From Chelonoidis abingdonii (lineage: Eukaryota > Chordata > Testudines > Testudinidae), in contig NC_133778.1 in assembly GCF_003597395.2 (NCBI RefSeq), positions 24,294,785-24,358,784 of the forward strand: 64,000 nt of DNA. Reading direction: 5' to 3'. The notes beneath the pieces are model-generated. The model made no database searches. It saw only the letters and a program-made list of their open reading frames with translations, and was not told where the DNA came from. The translations under genes and the position numbers were made by a program. Each line of letters starts with the position of its first letter. Positions within the stretch are counted from its first letter, which is position 1. Shown here in pieces: positions 38,501 through 53,500 of the stretch.

Positions 38501-41500
38501 CTTTTAAAGATCTTAAACTGATTAATTTAATTAAATATACATTTTTGTTGAATTGTAGGAACTAATCAAGGGACAATAAACTATTTCTGTCAAATATTCT
38601 TCACTTATGTACTAAATTTCATATACTCTTGCAAATAGGGTGCAGAATTTAGAATCTTTATCTTGGGCTTCAGAAATTGATGTTGTTCTGCTTTGAGAAT
38701 TTTCTGTATAGATAACTGTTGGGATATATATGCCCTTGTCACATGATCTTGGAAGCTTCTAGTAAACAAAATCATTTAAAGCTGTTCTCACATCTGCAGG
38801 GTTTAGCAGTGAGGAGCCTTCAACATCAGTCTTCATGTTCCTCTTTGGCCTGGGACTTTGACACTACTTTTGCCATGCATATAGCCATGTTTATTGGGTA
38901 TTCATAGTTGAGGTGCCTCTTGATGTTGACCGTTCCAGTCTTAGTCAAATAAGTCTTCAGAGCTTCCTTCATTAGAAGGAGTTTGAGGCAGCTGTCTCAG
39001 TTCTTTTGGGTTCTGTTGAAGAAGGGAAGACAGAATGCATCTGTCTAGGTTCTGGATTTCTCCTAGGCATCTTTGATATGATCATATCCAGTTTTTTGTT
39101 GTTTGTGGTGTTTTGTGTTTTTTTTTAATTTTTTTTTACTGCTTTGGTCATTACCAGCAAGGATCTCTCCTTGGTTAAATCACTCCCTGGCTTTGGCAAT
39201 GAATCTCCTCTTTGGAAACATTAGCCTTCAGTGACTGGGAACTCCGGTCCTGATCAGAAACTCCCACCTACTTCAGTGAGAGGGGACCAGTCCCCATCTG
39301 GGTGTTGGAGATACTTATTTAAGGTGATAAGATAATTTCTTCAATAGCTTTAGCCTAGCAGTGGAACGTGATTAAGTTTCTGTGTAAACAACAAAATGGA
39401 ACCATATGTAACTGGGTCAGTTATGACTAGTTTTTGAAAGCAGTTTTTGCACTGAAAACCCTTATGTAAGTCTGCTGGAGTATTGACTGTACAGTGAGTG
39501 CAGCATCAGGCCCCAAAGTTCCTGTTCTTACCATTTAAATGGAGATTATCTGATATGCATATAAAATCTCCAGTTTTTTTGTATCCCATCTTCCTCTGTC
39601 CTCATACCAAATAAATTTTCGGTAGAAAAATTATCTTAGTATTTGTTGTAATATGATTGGAGATCAAGCCTTTAAGTTTGAAAAGCTGGACTGTGGCTTG
39701 GATCCCCAGTGAGGACGCTATGTTGATTTCCTCCCCTATTGACAGTCATCAGAGAAGCTGTTCAGCCTCCTCCCCTCTCAGGAATTCTCTTAAATTTCAG
39801 TCATCCTACTTTGTGTTGAGGATGGCAGAAAGCCCCTCGCACCGAATCAAATGATCTTTTCAGCCTCAGGAGCCACTGAAAATACCGTCTGCAAGCCTGT
39901 TTTGCTGTTGTTTAAAATAAAAATGTTGGGAAGGTGCCCCGTATGTGAGGTTTCCCTCTTGTCACCCATCTCATGGCTAGTGTACCTACAATACCCATTT
40001 AAGCAGTAGCTCTGTGGTTCTCTCCACCCAGCTTTTTTGCCACTAGGAGTAAACTCAAACCAGGCATCCTCACTTTACTTTGGAATACCTCTGCTCTGCC
40101 CATTTTTGGACAGGACAGCCAGATCATCAGTAAAGGGGAAAGAGTGCAGTTGGGAGACTCCTTTCAGGCCCACCCTTCAGTGACTCCCTGTTCTCTGTAT
40201 GAGAAGAAGAGCTCCTTATACCTTAGGTCATTACCTCAGTCAATAGAATCATAGAGTCATAGAATATATACAGTTTCTCTGCTCGAGGGTCATGAAACCT
40301 CTGTTCCCCACAAGGAACTTCTTAAACTGATCCTACTCTCAATGAGTTCCTCTTTTCCCCATTCCTTCTTCTGTAGTCTCTAGGAAGTTCTTTGCAACTG
40401 AAGGCAATTATCACATACCCCTTATACCAGACCCCTTGAAGAGAGGAAGTGAGATTTGGGCCCAATACCTTTGCCTATCACCCCTGCCTCTCACTTTGTC
40501 CTCCCCCCTTCTTCTGCAGATGCCCTAGGCATATTTTCTCAGACAATTACACCTGTGCCTTTTCTCATATTACTCAATCCTGTAAGAAGTCTTCCATACA
40601 GCAGGAGGAAGTTGAATTACCTTTTTTCCTAAATTGTGGGAAAGCTTCTCTTTATCCAGCCCTCTGTTTGAAAATGGATGGACTTTTGCAGAGTAGTCAC
40701 CTGGAGCTCTGTCCACCTTTTCACCAAGCACCTCCATATGAACCTGACCACATTAGTTGACGTAGCATTTGGAGGAGGAATGCTTCAGTCAGTCAATCTG
40801 CACTAGGATTGTTTCCAAGTACGAAAGGGTTAGTATCTTGCTCAGCAGGGCATTTGCAGGTATTTTTCCCCTCTTTGCTCAACCTTCTTCCTCATTCACC
40901 TTATTATTTCTGCTCAGTCAGTTAATTGGCCCAGAGTTTCCTTTTTGCTTCTCAGAGTAGACAAAATTGCATGATCCTGCTCTTTTTGACTGACACCAGA
41001 AGATTGAATCAACACTGCATCAACAGTGGCTTGCCAACCAGAAAGCAATTGCAGTAGTAGATTACACGTTTGTTTTTATATCTGCTAAGTATCAGACAAG
41101 CACCCAATTTATTTGGCTTTGAATACCTTGCAAATGTTAAAGTCAATTTTGCTAGCTGACTCACATCACTAAATTTATTAAAATGTTATTTCTGTCTTAT
41201 ATTTGTGTTTTTGTATATCTGTGAAGCTTCTTGAGTTGAATTTTACTAGAAGGGAACCATTTAAAGCACACACAAGGTATTTTTCCTGAATGTAAGTAGA
41301 ATTGGTCACCTGCACATGGGCTCCAATTCTGCAAACATTTTATTCATGTGAGTAGTTCCATTATCTTCAACTTAACATCATAGTTAAAGTTCTCTGAAAC
41401 CCCAGCCATCTCATTGCGCATGTGAAGCATATGCAAAACTTGTAGGCAATATTGCAATATTTATTTTATATTGAGATTTTGTTTTTCTAGACTAATAGTA

Positions 41501-44500
41501 GCAAATATCTTATAGCAGCTTGCTATTTTAATTAAAATCATGGATGTGAAATCATTTTACATTCAAACTTAAGAAGTAGGTTATAATTAGGGCCCTGCCA
41601 AATTCACGGTCATGAAAAATGTCATGGACTGTGAATCTGGTCTTTCATGTGCTTTTACCCATGCTATACAGATTTCACTGGGGAGATCAGTGTTTCTCAA
41701 ATTGGGGATCCTGACGGAGCTGCTGCTGGCGGGGAGAGGTGCCTCTTCTTGGAGCTGCTGGTGGCAGGGAGAGGCGCCTCAGCTCTGGAGCTGCTGCTGG
41801 TGTAGTGGCACAAACAGTAACTGGCCCATTTTCCCACCAGTAGCAGTTACCACCATGTAAGGATGGCCTTCTTTGCTTATCCAGCAGAATTTGGCACCCT
41901 AGTGGTCCGGGGTAGCCCATTCTGAGGGATGGGGGTTCCGGAGCTGCTGCTGTTGGGGAGAGGTGCCTCTCCTCTTGCCCCAGCCCTGGGGCTGCTGTGC
42001 TGAGAGAGGGTTGGGAGGAGTCCTTTCTCCCTGCCCCAGCCCCACCCCAGGGCCTGCACCCCCAGCTGGAGCCCTCATGCCTGCACCCCAGCCCTCTCCC
42101 CCAGCCCATAGCCCCATCCCTCATCCCAAACCCTTCATTTCCAGCCCACCCCAGAGCCCACACTCCCAGCTAGAGCTCTCACTCTCCATATTGGTGCACA
42201 TAACAAAATTCATTCTGCACGTGGATGTAAAAAATTAGAGGGAACATTGATCGCAACCCCCCCCTACAATAACTTTGTGACCTTCCTCCTACACATAACT
42301 CCTTTTTGGGTCAGGACCCCTACAACACCATGAAATTTTAGATTTAAATAGCTGAAATAATGAAATTCATGATTTAAAAAATCTTATGACCATGAAATTG
42401 ACCAAAATGGACCATGAATTTGGTATAGTCCTAGTTATAATTTTTAACTATAATTTGGTAATTTTCCTTTTATAAACAATAACTCAGAGAGAGAAATACA
42501 AAGTGAAAAGTATATATACTTAAAATATTCATTTAATGGCTGTCTTACAGAAATTTACGCTTAGTTGATAAAGAAACATTTCACAATCGTCAGGAAGCAA
42601 TGGAACTCTCATTCTTCCAGAATATTGCCCTGAAGCACATGGAATCTGCCAAAGAAGTTCTACTTAAAAAGTATGATCAAATATATCTTTATGTTTAAGT
42701 TGCACAGGGAGAAATCTTTAACTTCTGCTCTGTATATCTTTGGAAGGTTTTTTTATTAGTTTGCCTTTTTGGTTTTTTTGGGAAAAGAGAAAGAGTGGCA
42801 TCTTTTTCTCTAATATGCACAATTAAAATGTATCAATGTTGTTCTGTTTTAATTTCCTGTTGTGTAAACCAGGGATAATGATGCTCTCCTTTGTAAAATG
42901 CTTTGAGATTTATGGATGAAAAGAGATGTATAGATGCTAAGTATATCATACTGATTTATGCAGTAATGCTTATTCTGGATTTTAGACAATGATGAGAAAC
43001 TGTACTTGAAGTTTGACATAGTCTACTTTGCTCGCTTATTTTGGTTGTCATTCTGTGGAGACTGTAAGCTTTTAACATACCGATTACAGGATCTGTTCAA
43101 AATGTCTGTGTTTTTGGTTTGTTATCATAAAAACATTGTTATTGATAGGCTTTGAATACTAATTCACATTAGCTACATATTATTCCTGTACTACAGATCT
43201 AAATCACAGATCTCCAGAAGCAGCCTTTTTTATACTGCTTGAGTATAGATGAAAAACTATAGTTTCATATCTCGAACCGCTCCTATAGAAGGCCCTAATC
43301 TTGCAATGGGATTCATTAGCACAGACCCGCTGTGGAGCCCCATTGAAGGATCAGGGTCAAAATGAGTATAATTTATTGTTTAGCAATTTTAACCTAATGA
43401 AGACCTACCTTTTAGTATTTTGCTTCCTTTGATTTTCAGTTTAAGTTTTGTTGAGCAGCGTGGCAATATTATTCTTGCAAGACGCTTCAGTGGGCCCAGT
43501 CCTGTCTTTGTTCTATGCTTGTAGCTTTCTACTGGAGTCAGTTTTGAATGTTGAAGAACTGCAAGATTAGTAAAGGAAAAAATATATCTATTGTCACTGC
43601 CTAGTAAATAAGTTATGTCAATTTAAGATAAAAATCTGTAGTTTGCATTTAAACGTTTCTACTGTACAATAAAGCCAACTTCTGCTCTCACTGAGCTCAA
43701 AGCGAGTTTTCCCATTTACTTTTTTGGCAGAAGAATCAGGCCCTAACCATGTTACTCTTGAGTGGATTCAAGTAAAAATATAGGTCTATAACTCAGATTA
43801 ATTTACTGTAGCATTAATGGCACTGTCTCTGAAGACAGTGTTGAATTTGTTCTTTCATTACTTACACATTCAGCTCTGTAGTTGTTTCAGTAATAAATCA
43901 TCTAAGGAATATTGTATTTACAAAAACCTGAAGACCTAAAGAGACTTGGTATAAGGCCAGGATTTTAAAAATGAGCAATGATTTTGGGTGATGTGCCTTT
44001 TTGGTGTTCAGTAGGAGACACTTTACAGCGCCTGTTTCTCAGAGGGTGAATACTCAGTACTCTCTGGAAATCAATCTTCTAACGGGGTCTCCGTTGTAGT
44101 ACCCAAAGTTACTTTTTCATTTTTGAAAATCTTATTTTGAGGCTATATTGTTTCAGTGTACCCCAGATTGGTGACCATTCTATAATCTGTTTGCTTTTTG
44201 GCTTCCTGCAATCATTTGTTAATATTTTTGCTATCATTTTGGTTTTTACTTATATAAAGAAACTCTGTCAAAATTTTCCGCCTTCTTTTTTGTTATTTGA
44301 AGTGCTGGATGTTTATCTACACGTTCCAGAGTGAGCAGTTTCTTAGATTTGTCTTTAAAATGAAAACTAAGTTTATGTCATCAACTTTAAATGTTATATC
44401 TTACAATAAGTTCTGTTATATATTGGTTTTACTGTGCTAGAGTCTCATATATTCCACCCACATCTTGGAGAGGGTTCCTCTGCATCCTTGGCAGAACCTC

Positions 44501-47500
44501 AAGTTACAGAGTCTTTTGTGCTTGTGCATTATGTTTTCCTATTCATGCGGCTCCATCTCATGGCCAGCAACAGTTGGACAGAATTCCCTTTGGATCTCTG
44601 TCAGTTCTTTTTATTAATACTTACTGAGGTCACTCATAAGTGACACGAGAAACTGTTTTTTTCCGGGAATGAGAGTGCTGCCTCTGCAACACTTCTGTTC
44701 CCTTCTGCCTGAGAAATTAAAGACCAGAACAAGCTAGCAAACTTAGCTCTCTCACATTTTATATTTGAAATTTAATTCCATAATAGCAGATAACTTTTAA
44801 GGTAAACATTCACTCAGTAATATGACACCACTCAAGTTGCTCAGATATACTACAGTGTCTTAGGACTTTATTAAAAGAGGTATAATATAAACATTTATTT
44901 AAAAACTAGAGTTTGTTCATTTTAATCACTTAAAACATCCTCTTCTGTTCTTTCAAGGTGGTTTCCAGAAGTGCAAAATATCTATTACCAAGGTAATAAA
45001 AGAAAGCAGGTGCCTACAAATGCCAGCAGTGCCAAATTAGAATCTTTCTTTGACTGTGCTGCAACTTTAATGACTCGACAACTGCAAAACTTAGCCTTAC
45101 TTTCAATACAGGACTTCACGGATTTAATTGTACAGCCTCCAGTAAGTAGGGTTAGATACTAATAAGGCAGTGTTGCTAGTCCATGTACATAAAATGAGTT
45201 TTTCCATGTTTAATCTATTTTTTTCTGAAAAGATTTTATCAAAAAGAAGTCATAAAAATTGTAATGGCAAGCTACAATCTTGTTAAAATAGCCAAGAAAA
45301 ATAAAGCAAAAGCACCTTATTTTTGTCAAGTGAAAAGGGAAATATTAACATATTTTGGATCCAGTCAATCAAAAATATAATTTGTAGTTGTAGTCAATTA
45401 GATTTATAACTGGAAGACATTGATGTGCATCCAAACCTTGCGGAGTGTAGTTGTTCCCTGTCTCTGTTCCATCGGACCCCCGCCTGGCCCTCAAATCTGC
45501 ATGGACCTCCCACTCCTAGAGAATGCTGGTGGAGGAGCTGCCATAGGATCCCAGGGAAGCATGCTGTGAAGCTGGCATGATCCTCTTTTTCCTTCACAAT
45601 TTGTGCCCAATCCAGCTCCCCTCTGTTCCTGTTATTTTATCTGCTCATACATTGTGATATTTGTTGTCTGATGGATAATTTTATCTGTATTTCAATTAAA
45701 TATATATCCCTTTAGAATGGTGATTTCAGCATATTTATAATATGTTATTAAAATGGTGGCAGTCTGACAGAGAGATGAAAGAAGGGTTTTAACAGAAAAG
45801 AGATAGCTGTTCCAAATTTGAAGGGGTGGTGAAAAGCCCACAGAATTCATCAGGGATTAATACAGTATTAGAGATCCCATGGTTGGATTCCTTGGAAGCC
45901 CCACCACAGGAAAAAAAGAGTAGTCTAGTGTTCTGTGGTGCAAATATTATCCCCATAATACTCTCAGGTTCATTTTTGTGGATCAGATTTTTCCTTACAT
46001 TACACCAGTGTATATCTGCAGTAGCTTTGTTAAAGGAAATGGATTTATATTGTGCAACTGAGAGCAGAATCTCACCTTGCATGTGGTGTTATGTGTGTGA
46101 GTGCTTATAATTTAAAGCTGCTACAACCTTGACTCGTATAACCAACTTTATAAAGTTCTGGTTTAGTGTAGTATATAGTATACACTCCTGCCACATACTG
46201 ACAAAATAACAAGTTGAATGTAGTCTTAATGAATGCCAATGTTTCATAAATTTTATCAGAGGAATTTTACATGTAATTTTTATCATGCTTACCTTATGTA
46301 AGGCATGCCATTTGCAATTAGCACCCTTAGGGATTTCAGTGCTTAAGTTGTAATGGTTTTGAAATAATATTTTTTTTATTTTTCCTGTATGAGCTGAGGT
46401 AACTAATATATTTCGTTCTGTTTTTGTTAGCAATCTGTTCGAGCCTATGAGCATTCAGGTTTCATCATGAGGCTGATCCTTGACAAAGACTGTATTAAGT
46501 TTGAACCTGAGTTTAATGATTATGAAGTTATATTTCTGAATATTTATAATGTTATGATTAAAGCTATCAATCTTGTGCCAAGAGTTGAGACCAAATTATA
46601 TTCTAAGTGGGTAAGAAATTACTATTTTATAACTTTGTTTTTGTTTTCTCACTCTGTTGTTGCTAGATTTAGATCATAGGTAATTTGATTAATAATTCTC
46701 CTTTTATATCTTTCACAGTAGTATAATATTGCTCTTTTAGTACATCATAGAACACTTGAAACAATTCTAATCTTATTAATCTAAGACATTTAAACTAGTC
46801 TCTTAAAATCCAATTTCTGTAATTATTCTTCTAAATATATAGTAGGAAACAGGTAATGCATTTGTATTTCTTAAAACTTTTCTGACCTTAATGTTATGAA
46901 AACTGCCTTCTTGTGTTAAATATAAATTCTTGTGAACTGATTATTACTGATAGAGGTTAAAAGCATATCTTTTAAGGAACTCACTGAGTTTAAATTGTTT
47001 TAATCATCCAAACGTTATGAAACAAATTTAAATAATAGCCCAAATGGGAAAGTAACCCAGGCTAAAGAACACTAAACAAAACCATAAAAAGCTATTTTAA
47101 TTAGTTTTCTCCACCTTGATTGCATTTTATTTACAATTTAAGGATGTATTCATAACCTGGCAAAGGTTAACAGAGTTGCCTCCTGAGGCCTGGTCTACAC
47201 TACGCGTTTAAATCGATTTAAACAGCGTTAAATCGATTTAACGCTGTACTCGTCCACACTACAACGCTCTTTATATCGATATAAAGAGCACTTTATATCA
47301 ATTTCTGTACTCCTCCCAGAGGAGAGGAGTAGCGCTAAAATCGATATAAACATTTCGGATTAGGGTTAGTGTGGACGGAAATCGACGTTATTGGCCTCTG
47401 GGCGGTATCCCACAGTGCACTGACCACTCTGGACAGCAATCTGAACTCGGATGCAGCAGGCAAGTAAACAGGAAAAGCCCCGCGAACTTTTGAATTACAT

Positions 47501-50500
47501 TTCCTGTTGCCCAGCTTTTTTGTGGAGCTCTGATCAGCACAGGGCGATGCAGTCCAAATACCAAAAAGAGCTCCAGCATGGACCGTACGGGAGATACTGG
47601 ATCTGATCGCTGTATGGGGAGACAAATCTGTTCTATCAAAGCTCGTTACAGAAGATCGAAATGCCAAAGCGTTCGAAAAAAAATCTCCAGGCTACAACAG
47701 TGCTGCGTGACAAGTGTAACGGGAAGCCAGAGAGAATCAAATGGACGCTCATGGAGGGAGGGGGTACTGAGGACTCCAGCTATCCCACAGTCCACAGCAG
47801 TCTCTGAAAAGTATTTGCATTCTTGGCTGAGCTCCCAATGTCTGTAGGTTCAAACACAGAATTGTCTGGCGTGGTTCAGGGAATAGCTCCTCAGTTTCTT
47901 CCCCCCCCCCCCATGTGAAAGAAAAGGGAAAGAAATCATTTCTTGACTTCTTTCAATGTCACCCTATGTGTACTGAATGCTGCTGGTAGACGCGATGCTG
48001 CAGCAGTGAAGAGCAGTATCGCTCCTCTCCCTCCCCGGTGGTAGACGGTGCAATATGACTGATATCCATCGTCGCCATCCATCCGCCCGTGAGTGCTCCT
48101 GGCAATGGCCTTAAGGTGAGGCTGGGCTGGGGGCGCCTGGGTAAAAAGGGAATGACTCCAGTTATTCCAGTCAGAGATGGTACAGAACGGCTGGTAACCG
48201 TCTTCCTCATAGCAACTGGGGGCTGAGTTCAATCAGCCCCTCCCTTTTCCTGTGTAAAGAAAAGATTCTGTACTGCCTGGACTGTCATGCAGCAGCATGC
48301 TGGCTCCTCCCCCACCGCTTATTGTCCTGCCTGGGACTGTCATAGCTCGGGAGGCTGCCTCCCCCTCATTTATCTCACTAACAAGTCTCACTGTTTCTTA
48401 TTCTGCATTCTTTATAACTTCATGACACAAAATGGGGGGGACACTGCCACGGTAGCCCAGGAAGGTTGGGGGAGGAGGGAAGCAACGGGTGGGGTTGTTG
48501 CAGGGGCACCCCTGTGAATACTGACACGGAGCAGCTGTGCTCTGATACACTGGTCCTCTAGTACACTTGCCCCTTATTCTAGGCAGGACTGACTCTATTT
48601 TTAGAAAACCATAAAGGAGGGTTGACTTGGGGAGTCATTCCCAATTTTGCTTTTGCGCCCCCGGCCGATCTCAGCCAGGGGCACTCATGATAGCAGCGGA
48701 CAGTACAGAGGGGAGAGAATAACCGTCATCTCATTGCCAGTTTACTCCGGCAGTAGACGGTACAGAACGACTGGTAACCATCTCTGCTATCATGCAAAAG
48801 CAAATGAATGCTGCTGTGTAGCGCTGGAGTATCGCCTCTGTCCGCGGCATCCAGTACACATACGGTGCCCGGAAAAAAAAAAAAAAAAGCTGAACGGGCT
48901 CCATGGTTGCTGTGCTATGGCGTCTGCCAGGGCAATCCAGGGAAAAACGGCGCGAAAGGATTGTCAGCTGTTGTTTTCCCGGAGGAAGGAATGACTGACG
49001 ACATTTACCCAGAACCACCCGCGACAATGATTCAACCCAGAATTCCAAGGGGCGGGGGAGACTGCGGGAACTATGGGATAGCTACGGAATAGCTACCCAC
49101 AATGCAATGCTTCAGAAATCGATGCTAGCCTCTGACCATGGACGTACACCGCCGAATTACTGTGCATAGTGTGGCCACGTGAAATCGAATTTATAATATC
49201 AGTTTTATTAAACCGATTTTAGCTAATTCGATATTATCGCATAGTGTAGACGTGGCCTGATGCTTCTTCCTCATTCCTCTCTCTGATTGTTTCCAGAGAC
49301 TTGTGATAGTGGAGCTAGGGGAGAAAGTGAGACAGTATGGCCTTCAGTGTTATCAATATACCTAAAGTTAAGCACATGTTTAAAGTGCTGTCCTGAATAA
49401 TAATAACTTAATAATAACTTTCCTGAATCTGGTTTCTACTCAATGAGCTATCAGGTGACAAACAAATAAAACAGAATAACATGTCTTTCGAACAGATGAT
49501 CAGTTTATTAAGAGGCTAACTGCCAAATATAATTCCTTTCATTTTTAGAATGAATGTTGGAAAAGGATAAAATTAAGATTATTTTTTAAGGAATATAAAT
49601 AGTGTGCCTCCAAGCTTGAAAGCTCATTAGGGACTTGCAGGAAGTTGGTCAGTTTAATTTGAACATCACTGATTCATCAGTTGATAGCAAGACTATCTAG
49701 ACTGAAGTTGTTGTGACTCTCCAGATAAAATAAAATTAATATAGATTAAATTTGAAATAGCAATAAACATCTTTTATTTTTTTAAATATCATATTGACAT
49801 TCTCTAACAATATCTGAATGATACATTTCTATATTCTTGATAGCCAGTAAGACTTTTCAGACTACCATTTTATAAACTAGGACATAAAGGAGTTTGATGC
49901 TGAATTTGAGTAGCCATACAACAGGAATATCTTTTGGACATGTGTAGATGAACAGTTAGTACATGGTAAGTTGTGGTGCTGCATACTAACTGTCCTTTAG
50001 CCGTAGGTCAGAACACACCAGGGAACTTTTAATATGCAGAGTCGACGTAGACATTTAGTATGAAGCATGCTGGAGCTCTGTAGATTTATACTCCAGTTTT
50101 CCACAAACTAACTGTTTGTCTAGACAAGACCTACCTAACTAAATTCAGTTTAGAAAGCTGCATGATTATGTAACATTTAATTGATTATTTTGTGCAATTT
50201 TTATTGTTCATGAGATAAACATAGTAAAACAAGTTACAGAAACAATGTGTTTTTCCAAAGCCGGAAAGCAAGTCTAAATCCACCTATTTGAAACCTATTA
50301 TCCTCGATGAAATCCTGGATGAGCATAAGAGAAGGATCAAAGAAGAGATTGCCAAAGAAAGCATTGCACCTGTGGAGCATCTCAAACTGTATGATAAGTA
50401 CAATTTCTTGATAAACAAACAAGCTGAAGAGGATATTGATCAGTTCCTGTCAGAGGAACATAACTTTGAAGAAATAACAGGAGAAGCTGTCAAATACCAA

Positions 50501-53500
50501 AACCTCAGTGAGGAAATACAGTACACTTCTAGAAAGGTAAATTATATTGATTTTCAGAAAAAGACATTGAGTTTATTTTAAAGTTACTTTTGTACTAGGT
50601 ATGCTGTTTATCAGAGTTTATAATTATTTGCAGTACTTAGAGTGAGTTGGATCTCATCAGTTTCGTAGAAGAAGCTGGTGGTTTTTCGACTAATTGTCCA
50701 CATGGACCAATTTCTGGTGTACATGTACCCTGTGCATGTGTGATTGGATTGTTTTGGCCAGCAGTGTCCATTGGGGCCACTCCTGCAGTCCTAGTGCCCC
50801 TTCTTTCACGTGAGAGCATAAATGATAGAGTGGGCCCAAATGTCCTTCAGTTTCTTCTAGCTGTCCAGGGCTGTGGCATTGTCTGCTTCTTTTACACACT
50901 CAAGTTTCAGAGTGGTAGCCTTTTTAGTCTGTATCAGCAAGAAGAATGAGGAGTACTTGTGGCACCTTAGAGACTAACAAATTTATTTGAGCATAAGCTT
51001 TTGTTGGCTAAAACCCACTTCATCAGATGCATGCAGTGGAAAATACAGTAGGAAGATATACATACACAGAGGACATGAAAAAATGGGTGTTGCCGTACTG
51101 ACTATAACGAGGGTAATTAGTTAAGGTGGGCTATTATCAGCAGGAGAAAAAAAAACCTTCGTAGTGATAATCGGGATGGCCGATTTCCAATAGTTGACAA
51201 GAAGGTATGAGTAGGGGGAAAAATTAGCATGGGGAAATAGGTTTTACTTTGTGTATTGACCCATCCACTCCCAGCCTAATTTAATGATGTCAAGTTTGCA
51301 AATTAATTCCAGTTCTGCAGTTTCTCATTGGAATCTGTTTTTGAAGTCTTTTTGTTGGAGTATTGCGACTTTGAGATCTGTAATCGAGTGACTAGAGAGG
51401 CTGAAGTGTTCTCCTACTGGTTTTTGAATGTTATAATTCTTGATGTCTGATTTATGTCCATTTAGTCTTTTGCGTAGAAACTGTCTGGTTTGGCCAATCT
51501 ACATGGCAGAGGGGCACTGCTGGCACATGATCGCATATATCACATTGGTAGATGTGCAGGTGAATGAGCCTCTGGTAGTGTGGCTGGTGTGATTAGGTCC
51601 TTTGATGGTGTCCCCTGAATAGATATGTGAACAGAGATTGCAACAGGCTTTGTTGCAAGGATGGGCTCCTGGTTTAGTGTTTCTGTTGTGTGGTGTGTGG
51701 TTGCTGGTGAGTATTTGCTAGAGGTTTGGCGGGCTGTCTGTAAGCAAGGACTGGCCTTTCTCTGAAGATCTGTGAGAGTGAGGGATCGTCCTTCAGGATA
51801 GGTTGTAGATCCCTGATGGTGCTCTGGAGAGGTTTTAGTTGGGGGCTGAAAGTGACAGCTAGTGGCATTCTTTTACTTTCTTTGTTGGGTCTGTCCTGTA
51901 GTAGGTGACTTCTGGGTACTCTTCTAGCTCTGTCAGTCTGTTTCTTCACTTCAGCAGCTGGGTATTCTAGTTGTAAGAATACCTGATAGAGATCTTGATA
52001 CAAGAGATCTACAAGATCTCTATCAAGCATTCTTACAATGGTTGTCACATTAGGAATTAGGGAGAAACTCAAAAGACTACTCTCTGAGCAGTAAAAGGCA
52101 TGAGTCTCATAAGGTACAGACCTATGTGGTATCCTCCCCGGGATCCATCAGTCTAGTATTCATATGGTTATCAATTATGGCCCTACTTGGCAGTCTGTGG
52201 TATGCAATCCTACTCCCGCAAGCCAACATTCTTCTTTGAGTACTTGCTCGTGTATTCCACAGTAGGCGTGCGTACTCGCCACGTGCACCAGTGCCGATAG
52301 TTTTTCCCTCAGCAGTACCCGTAGGGGGAGCGCTGCTGTGAACCCTGGAGTAGCGCCTCTATAGCACGCTGTAAGGGGAGCCATGTGCTCCCCCCACCCT
52401 CAGTTCCTTCTTGCCGCCACTGATGGTGCATTGGAACTACTTGCTCCAGCTTTGCTGCAGCTCGTTCCAGAACTGGTTTAGTTGTTAGTAGTACCTGTGT
52501 TAGTTAGTTCGATAAAGTTTCAGCTTAGTTAGTTAGTTAGTGTTTGGGCCGGGGCATGCTCCGGGCCATAGGGTTTAAATCGTGCAAGTCTTGCAGGTGT
52601 TCGATGTCTAGAAATGACTCGCACGCCGACTGTCTCTGCTCCTTGAGTGAATCTCACATCAGTGACTGCTGTAAGATCTGCAGGTCCTTTAAACCCAGAA
52701 CTAAAAAAGAGGGAGATATTAAACTTTGGGCCCTTCTCATGGAGTCGCCACTGGCTCCAACCCTTGTGCACCCAGCAGAATCAACACTGGGCACTTCGTC
52801 TTTGGTGCGCAGCGATCTCCCAGCACCTTCCAGTGGCTAGCACCACTCCCCGTCCAAGAAGCAGAGAAAAACCTCTCAAAGGCATCGAGAGAAAACAAGA
52901 GGTGAAGCTAAACCCGTGTCGGGCAGCCCCAGTTCCCCCCGGGCTCTAGAGCTCCGACTCAGGTTAAGTGGAGCAGCCTGGTTGCGTCGACTCAGGTCCT
53001 CGACACCGGAGGCCTTGCAGGCAGGCGGCCAAGGACATTGTGACTCTGCAGGTGCCCAGGGTACTGGCGGCACCCGGACCCTGCTCTAGAGGCAAGCTGC
53101 TGCTGGGCTCTCGACAGTTAACACTGACCCAACGCAGATCCCAGTTAGGGGATCACTCTTGGGCCCACTCGCTGCTCAGTGCCCTGTCAGGACACAGCCT
53201 CCAGCCTCTGCTTTTGTCACCCAACAGGTTGTCTGGTCGGGTGCTGTCAGAGCAGAGTTCCAGGCACTGCTCCATGCCGAATACAGAGTATTGGTGGGAT
53301 GGGGCAGATGCCATAGACACTCCCATTCTCGGAGGAGCTACAGAAGCTGCTCCTGACATGGGCACCATCACCAGTCACGCTCCAGTTCTCTCACCTCACA
53401 GCATTGTGCCCATGTTTCCTGGCAGGGATCGCCAGCTCTGCGTTGTCGCAGATCCAGGCGTTGAAGCGTCTCGAGGAGTACCAGCTCAAGGCAGCACTGT

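Noticed and set aside
41687..42163. 158 codon minus-strand ORF
   Set aside because: It is the GC-rich core of the hAT element bounded by GTTATAAT duplications, rich in Gly/Pro/Gln, with no family features.
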